A stretch of 64,000 nucleotides of DNA from Shewanella polaris. Lineage in GTDB: Bacteria; Pseudomonadota; Gammaproteobacteria; Enterobacterales; Shewanellaceae. The translations under genes and the position numbers were made by a program. The stretch is from positions 496,001 through 560,000 of the forward strand of contig NZ_CP041036.1 of the NCBI RefSeq assembly GCF_006385555.1. Reading direction: 5' to 3'. Of the stretch, positions 59,200 to 64,000 are shown piece by piece; positions within the stretch are counted from its first letter, which is position 1, and each line of letters opens with the position of its first letter. Below the pieces are notes generated by a model. That model was given only the letters and a program-made list of their open reading frames with translations. It did not search any database and was not told the origin of the DNA.

Positions 59200-59808
59200 C
59201 TTTCATGCTCCCTAGAACGTTATGTTCTATATTCCATTTTTCATGGTTTTAGTTAGTGAAGTTGGTTGCAGATTAAATTCTGCAACAATCTGGTGCAGAT
59301 TTTCACAGATTTGGCACCTTCAAAGTGTGGCCTAGATCAAATAAATTGGCCCTACTTAGAAATTTGTATTTAAATCTGTGATAACAGCGACCATTTGTAT
59401 AATTAAGAGACAATGTGGGTTGCATATACCTCTTTAGGGGTGTTCCTATTTTGCTTTAAATAAGCTAGCTATCTCTAAGTGAGTTATATCGCACTATTTT
59501 AGCGCATGTTAATTTAACTTTTGTGAATTTTTTATGATAAATTTTATATCTTTAGTCTAATTAGGTCGTAAATTGTACATATTTGGAACGTTTTTTGATA
59601 AATGAATTTTGCTTGAGATTATTGTGACAATAAATGTTTTATTATCAATATTAATTTAATCAAAAATGTAACGTTTTGGTGCAGCTCATTGAGTTAAAAC
59701 TAACAATAACAAGATTCATATAAAACCTGTTGTGACAAGCATTTAGCTTTGGGGATAAATCGTATAAAATTGGCCGCGAAAATAGTTGTTAATCTAGGGC
59801 GTAACCAA
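59200..59808. other. Porin leader and porin-tcdA divergent region
   Basis: 609 bp without a gene. Next to the porin lie three related arms: gttgcaga (59265-59272), tctgcaac (59279-59286) and tgcaga (59294-59299). The first two form a perfect 8-bp stem and the last two a competing 6-bp stem. Further right, tctgtgataacagc near 59384 could be a CRP half-site. The rest, to 59748, is AT-rich and contains no ORF or hairpin I can assign. Confidence 0.4.
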
Positions 59809-60606
59809 ATGTTGTCAGAATCTTATACTCATCGTTTTGCAGGTATCGGCCGTTTATATGGTCAACCTGCATTGACGACATTTTCTAAAGCTCATGTTGT
59901 TGTTGTTGGTATTGGTGGTGTTGGTACTTGGGCTGCAGAAGCGTTAGCGCGAAGTGGTATTGGTCAAATCACCCTCATTGATTTAGATGATATCTGTGTC
60001 ACTAATACCAATCGTCAAATCCATGCATTAACCTCAACCATTGGTCAGTCGAAAGTTGAAGTTATGGCAAATCGTATTCGTGACATAAATCCAGAATGCA
60101 TAGTTAATGAAATTGAAGACTTTATTACCTTAGATAATCTTGCTGAGTATTTTAAGCCAGTCTCGCAAGACGGCAACATTGATTATGTGATTGACTGTAT
60201 TGATGCCGTAAAGCCTAAAGCGGGATTAATCGCTTGGTGTAAACGCAATAAAATCCCATTAGTGACAATTGGTGGTGCTGGTGGGCAAACTGATCCAACC
60301 TTAATTCAAGTTACTGACTTAGCGAAAACGGTCCAAGATCCTTTATTGGCTAAAGTGCGCAATATACTTCGTCGTGATTATCATTTTACCAAAAACCTCC
60401 AACGTCGCTTTGCTGTAGATGCGGTGTTTTCGAGTCAACATCTAGTATATCCACAAGCAGACGGCAGTGTATGCAACACCAAGGCGACGGCAGAAGGTAG
60501 CATGCGGATGGACTGTGCTTCTGGTTTTGGCGCAATAACAATGGTTACAGGCACATTTGCTTTTGTTGCGGTCAGTCGCGTGCTAACCAAATTAGCCGCT
60601 AAGTAA
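59809..60606 (+). CDS. tcdA: tRNA threonylcarbamoyladenosine dehydratase
   Basis: 265 residues from the ATG at 59809 (MLSESYTHRFAGIGRLYG). The frame extends 20 codons upstream to a TTG without support. The E1-like (ThiF/MoeB) fold shows VVVVGIGGVGTWAAEALARSGIGQITLIDLDDICVTNTNRQ, the ATP-binding signature, and YVIDCIDAVKPKAGLIAWCK. TcdA (CsdL) converts t6A at position 37 of ANN-decoding tRNAs to the cyclic form, using ATP. It is probably monocistronic. A later two-gene interval leads to a SieB-like gene. Identification is secure. Confidence 0.95.
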   Translation: MLSESYTHRFAGIGRLYGQPALTTFSKAHVVVVGIGGVGTWAAEALARSGIGQITLIDLDDICVTNTNRQIHALTSTIGQSKVEVMANRIRDINPECIVNEIEDFITLDNLAEYFKPVSQDGNIDYVIDCIDAVKPKAGLIAWCKRNKIPLVTIGGAGGQTDPTLIQVTDLAKTVQDPLLAKVRNILRRDYHFTKNLQRRFAVDAVFSSQHLVYPQADGSVCNTKATAEGSMRMDCASGFGAITMVTGTFAFVAVSRVLTKLAAK

Positions 60607-60800
60607 GCTTAATACCCTTAGTACAGATGTTAAATATATGACGTTATTTCCAACGGAATACATTTACGTGCAGGCGTAGTCAGATAAACCCGATAAAGAG
60701 GAATGAACATCAATAAAGTTGGATGTATCTATTATTTTTCTGGCATATATATTGCTTTATCGTAGTAGGTTCAAAAATCTGACACTGCGGGTAAGTTATA

Positions 60801-61409
60801 ATGAAAATGAAAATTAGATCTATCAAGTTATTGAATAGCAAACACTTGTTTGTAAGTGCAATGTCGTGGATTGTAGTAACATGTACAAGTTTGCTCTTTG
60901 TGCCCAAACATTTATTGGCGGTTTTATCGTTAGACCAACTTGTTAATCAATACAGTCAGTTTATTGGCTTAGGGTTAATTATTGGTGTGGCATATTTTTT
61001 AAGCCAAATTATCGCCTTTGTTGTCGATGAATCCATCATTTATTTACGTCAAAAACGTACCGTAGAAACCATTGAAGCCAAAGTGAAGTTGCTTGATCCT
61101 GCTGAAAGAGCCTTGCTACGAGAATTCTTTTTGCAAGGGCAAACAATACTAACACTGCCACAAAACGAATTAGCGGTTAAGAATTTAGTCCAGACAAGCA
61201 TCCTCGAAATGCTAGGTAATGAGCGTCACTATGCTATACAAGGACCAACAGCGGAATACAAAATCTCCATGCAAGCACGTAATTATTTAAATCGTGATGT
61301 ATTACGTTTACCAGCAGGTGAGCCGAGTGCAGAAGAAATGAGTTATCTGATAAAGACGCGACCACATTTTATTAATGGATTGGTTCAATCGCGTAAGCAT
61401 GCAGTATAG
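60801..61409 (+). CDS. SieB-like superinfection-exclusion family protein
   Basis: 202 residues. Two hydrophobic segments (about 16-36 and 53-76) are followed by a cytoplasmic domain with KLLDPAERALLREFFLQGQTILTLP, which resembles the SieB family named for the phage superinfection-exclusion protein. In chromosomes without a prophage such genes are widespread, and their job is not known. No phage genes flank it. It lies between tcdA and a DUF3149 miniprotein. Phage exclusion is therefore only a possibility. The ATG has GGTAAG upstream. Confidence 0.7.
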   Translation: MKMKIRSIKLLNSKHLFVSAMSWIVVTCTSLLFVPKHLLAVLSLDQLVNQYSQFIGLGLIIGVAYFLSQIIAFVVDESIIYLRQKRTVETIEAKVKLLDPAERALLREFFLQGQTILTLPQNELAVKNLVQTSILEMLGNERHYAIQGPTAEYKISMQARNYLNRDVLRLPAGEPSAEEMSYLIKTRPHFINGLVQSRKHAV

Positions 61410-61625
61410 CGGTGTATAAGGTGCGATTAGCCACCTTAGCAGTATTTTTAGCTGTATTTTGAATTTAGGTTGATGTGGATAAAAAAATTGGGGGCAAATA
61501 AAGTAGCCCCCCAAATCCGGCTATAAAAACACCGTAGTGTTTAGTCGCCTTTGTATATTTCGCAAGGAAGTTTTCATATTAACTATGAATAATAAGCAGT
61601 AAAATAACTTGGCCTAATAAGAGAC

Positions 61626-61757
61626 TCACTTAGTAGGTGCAGACTTAACAATAAACATCCACGATAAGTAAGACATAATACCTATCGTGCTGAAAATAAC
61701 GATCATGGACAGTAAACCGATTGGATTTCCAAACATTAAATCTAACCAAAATGCCAT
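61626..61757 (-). CDS. DUF3149 miniprotein
   Basis: 43 residues from the ATG at 61757, with GAGG 9 bases upstream. MAFWLDLMFGNPIGLLSMIV is the recognisable start of DUF3149, a family of tiny single-helix inner-membrane proteins in Gammaproteobacteria. The hydrophobic helix covers about 13-38, followed by KSAPTK. No function is known. It is on the minus strand between the SieB-like gene and tRNA-Leu. Confidence 0.8.
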   Translation of the reverse strand: MAFWLDLMFGNPIGLLSMIVIFSTIGIMSYLSWMFIVKSAPTK

Positions 61758-62110
61758 GTTACATATCCTCTGTTATTGTGAAATCAAGGTCATAGTAAAA
61801 GGGAATTTATGTTGTAATACTGATCTTGATCAATTTTCAGCTTGGGTAGTGTTATTTTTCTGTAAAATTGTCTATTAGCTCACAAAAAGTCTTTACCCTA
61901 CTTTAATTCGTTCCTATGAATAACTTTTGAGCAATTGAGTGTTTTTTAAAGAAAAGAATAGGTAAAGGGCTTGCGATTATTACATGCAAAGGTATAATCG
62001 CCACCACTTAATTGTGACAACGTAAATTAAGTAATTGTACTATACGTTTGCAAAGATATTTGGCTAAATCAGATTACTTTGCAAAGTTAAATATAGCTTA
62101 ATAAGTCTTT
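61758..62110. other. Region between DUF3149 gene and tRNA-Leu
   Basis: It contains the tRNA-Leu promoter at 61971-61998 and otherwise AT-rich sequence. I see nothing else to support. Confidence 0.35.
61971..61998 (+). promoter_or_regulatory. Promoter of tRNA-Leu
   Basis: TTGCGA (61971-61976) and a perfect TATAAT (61993-61998) are separated by 16 bp, followed by GC-rich sequence (cgccaccac) that may be a discriminator for stringent control. The start would be near 62005, about 105 nt before the mature tRNA. Confidence 0.6.
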
Positions 62111-62195
62111 GCCGGTGTGGTGAAATTGGTATACACGACGGATTCAAAATCCGTTGACGAAAGTCGTGTCGGTTCAAGTCCGACCACCGGTACCA
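62111..62195 (+). tRNA. tRNA-Leu (anticodon CAA)
   Basis: 85 nt with encoded CCA end. The acceptor stem gccggtg pairs with caccggt (one G-U pair). The anticodon stem acgga/tccgt encloses loop ttcaaaa, giving CAA, which reads UUG codons. A long variable arm (tgacgaaagtcg) is typical of class II tRNAs, and the T-arm is ggttcaagtcc. The gene stands alone with promoter and terminator. Confidence 0.97.
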
Positions 62196-62206
62196 TTATT
62201 TGAAAG

Positions 62207-62235
62207 CCCTGTTCTTAATTGAACGGGGTTTTTTT
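62207..62235 (+). terminator. Terminator of tRNA-Leu
   Basis: ccctgttc pairs with gaacgggg (one G-U pair) around ttaatt, followed by seven Ts, 12 bp after the tRNA. Confidence 0.9.
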
Positions 62236-62431
62236 ATGTCTCTAATTTATTGATTCTGTGTCTACTAGCTTTATCAATACGATCTCAACCTATCATTATA
62301 GGCCGCCATAAGATTAATCAATTAACAGAAAATGGCTGACCTCAAACTACAACGAGTTAAAATCTTTGTCTACTGCGCGTTATGTTCTAGCTACGATGCA
62401 AACGGGTAATAGTTTCAAGTAAGCCGATCTT

Positions 62432-62791
62432 ATATCAATTCCATTAATTAGGTGTTCAATCAGAGTTACTCAGGTATTTCAGTTTGCGGCACATTGTTGC
62501 AAGAATGGTAGTTCCCTTGTAAAACAATGCGACAACGAAATGGTAAGCCTGAGTCGCTCCCGAAGGGCGGGTTTCTGCAGTATTCTAGGATGCTTAATAT
62601 TATTTTGACGTACGACTGCATGGTCTATTTTTTCCATAAAAAGTAAGACATTCTCATCATCTATGGCAGTCAGATGCAGGAGATAAAGCAACGCAGGAGC
62701 TGTGTCGAGAACAACTATGCCTACAATCTTATATTTGCCTAGAAGGCGCAGAACTCCCGCTGAATGACCAGTTAATTATTGGCATTGGTAT
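62432..62791 (+). repeat. MITE-like repeat, copy B (long form)
   Basis: 360 bp, with left end atatcaattccattaatta matching the reversed right end ataccaatgccaataatta in most positions. It has the same caggt...cctgag inner hairpin and gcgggtttc and actcccgctgaatga motifs as copy A. An extra interior has an uninterrupted minus-strand frame of more than 95 codons ending at 62479. Copy C shares this interior. Confidence 0.75.
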
Positions 62792-63194
62792 CACATACTA
62801 TATTGGCAATTTATGTGTGAAGTGATTTTAGGCAACACAATTTATAAAACCTACATTGGTAAACACACCTTTAAAATAAAAGTTCATAATAATTGCTTAG
62901 GGGATCATTGCAGTTTCAGCATGTGCAGAGTGGCGACTCTGTCAGCGGTTGTCATTCAAAATATGATTTGTTTGATGTGTAGACTAGATTCATATTATGT
63001 AAACAAAGTTTAATGTAATTATTAATATTATATGTTTTAAATAAATTTATATTTATCAACCCATTAATATTATTTTGGGGTGGTGTAATGTATTACATAC
63101 CGTTTTCACGCTTATACAGTATTGCGATTGTATAAGTGAGGAATTACGTTTATCTGTATTAGTCATGTTTTGACGCTTATAAGAAGGAGTTTCC
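62792..63194. other. Promoter region of the 232-residue protein gene
   Basis: 403 bp without a gene. Close to the start of the next gene are two dyads: tgtaat-gt-attaca (63084-63097) and cttataca-N10-tgtataag (63111-63136). A direct repeat, acgcttata, begins at 63109 and again at 63173. These look like operator sites. The left two-thirds is AT-rich and unremarkable. Confidence 0.4.
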
Positions 63195-63893
63195 ATGCAA
63201 ACGCAATTTAATGTGCAAATTGGTTCTTTTCGTAAAATCAATAAAATCCCTAATGCTTGGTCAAATGAAGATTACCTTCAATTGATGGCAATTATGGGCT
63301 TAGATGATGGTTTAGAAGGCATGGATGCTGCTGAGCTTAGAGAAATGTGCATGATGTCCCTTAATGATTTAGAGGTAAATGAAGCTGCTAAAATCGTTTT
63401 GACTCATTTATTTACTGAATTAACAGAGGGTAAAATTGATCAAGTAAGTAACGATATGGTTGGAGATAGGTTATGGGAAGAATATTCTGATTGCCTACTT
63501 CATGAAGGTTTTTTTAGCGCTTATGCATTATTGAGAGAAGCATTTAATGGTGTTTTTGCCGAGCCTACTGGGATTGAATTTACGGTTAATGTAACTGCAA
63601 CAGATGCAGATGATTTAACTATTTTTGACGAGTCATTGCATGCATCGATGGTGCGTCTTTTGGCCTCAGGGTTATCTCCAGATGCATTATTACATCGATT
63701 GTATGAAGATCAACTTACAGGTACCCAATTTCCTGAAGCCACAGGGATTTTGTGGCAATTAGAATCAGTATCAAGTGAAGGCTTATCTCGTCAGTTTAAG
63801 ATGATCAGCTCAGATTTTTGGTTCGGAAAGTTAGCCGATGTAGAGCAATTTGAAGCCTCTGCTCATGCTGATGAGTCAGATGAAAATGAATAA
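63195..63893 (+). CDS. Acidic protein of unknown function, 232 residues
   Basis: The ATG at 63195 has AAGGAG 7 bases upstream. The protein is soluble, has no signal peptide and is strongly acidic, ending EASAHADESDENE. It is mostly helical by composition, with LMAIMGLDDGLEGMDAAELREMCMMSLNDLE early and GFFSAYALLREAFNGVFAEPTG in the middle. It is unfamiliar to me; no enzyme or nucleic-acid motif is visible. Two dyads upstream suggest tight regulation. It lies at the right edge of the window and its downstream partners are not seen. Confidence 0.7.
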   Translation: MQTQFNVQIGSFRKINKIPNAWSNEDYLQLMAIMGLDDGLEGMDAAELREMCMMSLNDLEVNEAAKIVLTHLFTELTEGKIDQVSNDMVGDRLWEEYSDCLLHEGFFSAYALLREAFNGVFAEPTGIEFTVNVTATDADDLTIFDESLHASMVRLLASGLSPDALLHRLYEDQLTGTQFPEATGILWQLESVSSEGLSRQFKMISSDFWFGKLADVEQFEASAHADESDENE

Positions 63894-64000
63894 CTAAGCT
63901 CATCACGTTTCATTTATTTAGCCAAAAAGTGCTGATAATAACTAGTAGCAATCACTTAAAGCGAATGGCATTTTTGTTGTGAGCAAATGATGCCTGTAAG

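Noticed and set aside
60703..60765. 20-codon frame before the SieB-like gene
   Set aside because: Its ribosome site directly abuts the ATG, spacing is poor, and it is too short to judge.
62813..63013. 66-codon plus-strand frame after repeat copy B
   Set aside because: No ribosome site, unusual composition, and it overlaps the AT-rich promoter region.

Overview
The window is a stretch of a gammaproteobacterial chromosome, almost certainly Shewanella. The evidence is gene content and order: dusB-fis, a frdCAB fumarate reductase, rho-trxA-rhlB-gppA, ubiEJB-tatABC-tatD-hemB, rsd/hemE, purHD, and a zntR gene followed by a permease of the Cu/Zn efflux family named after S. oneidensis SO_0444. Moderate-to-low GC and AT-rich intergenic regions would suit a cold-water marine species, but the species cannot be fixed from the sequence. 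Gene density is high and almost every gene is intact. There is no CRISPR array, prophage or rRNA operon. There is one tRNA gene (Leu, CAA) and one complete IS256-family insertion sequence.

Layout. 1-3.3 kb: the 3' part of a yigB-like phosphatase, an AlbA_2-domain protein, a hemerythrin-type repair protein behind a near-perfect 40-bp palindrome, and an exported Kelch protein. 3.3-5.8 kb: the dusB-fis operon and prmA. 6.2-9.6 kb: frdCAB, a membrane quinol:fumarate reductase of the Wolinella type. 9.7-14.1 kb: a nested inverted-repeat block, then rho and trxA (minus strand) and rhlB-gppA (plus strand). 14.2-24.1 kb, all minus strand: a periplasmic thioredoxin-like protein, then a long operon-like array ubiE-ubiJ-ubiB-tatA-tatB-tatC-unknown-tatD-diguanylate cyclase-hemB. 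24.6-29.8 kb: rraA, a small YgjV-like membrane protein behind a possible translational-switch leader, a PAP2 phosphatase, a glycosyltransferase, rsd, a candidate small RNA and hemE.

30-43 kb is more accessory in character: oleate hydratase, a small DUF2892 protein, a methyltransferase, a two-component system next to two spondin_N-domain proteins, a GNAT enzyme with an amino-acid/polyamine-type FAD oxidoreductase, an NhaC antiporter, and the IS256 element with an exact 8-bp target duplication. 43-48.4 kb: purD and purH, then zntR with the metal-efflux permease, whose cytoplasmic loop carries six Cys-Cys pairs. 48.4-64 kb: S1/P1 nuclease, an Oar-like TonB-dependent receptor, a 40-residue basic protein, a LysR regulator divergent from emrAB-type efflux genes, ElaA-like and ABM-domain proteins, a porin, tcdA, a SieB-like membrane protein, a DUF3149 miniprotein, tRNA-Leu and an unknown 232-residue protein.

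Themes that join the genes are anaerobic and quinone-dependent respiration (frd, ubi, Tat export, hemB/hemE), RNA turnover (rho, rhlB, rraA) and envelope stress or metal export. Three diverged copies of one MITE-like repeat family lie at about 14.9, 57.8 and 62.4 kb. The points most worth a second look are the sRNA candidate between hemE and rsd, the leader of the YgjV-like gene, the palindrome at the hemerythrin gene, the spondin/two-component cluster, and the oleate hydratase with Met in place of the usual catalytic Glu.
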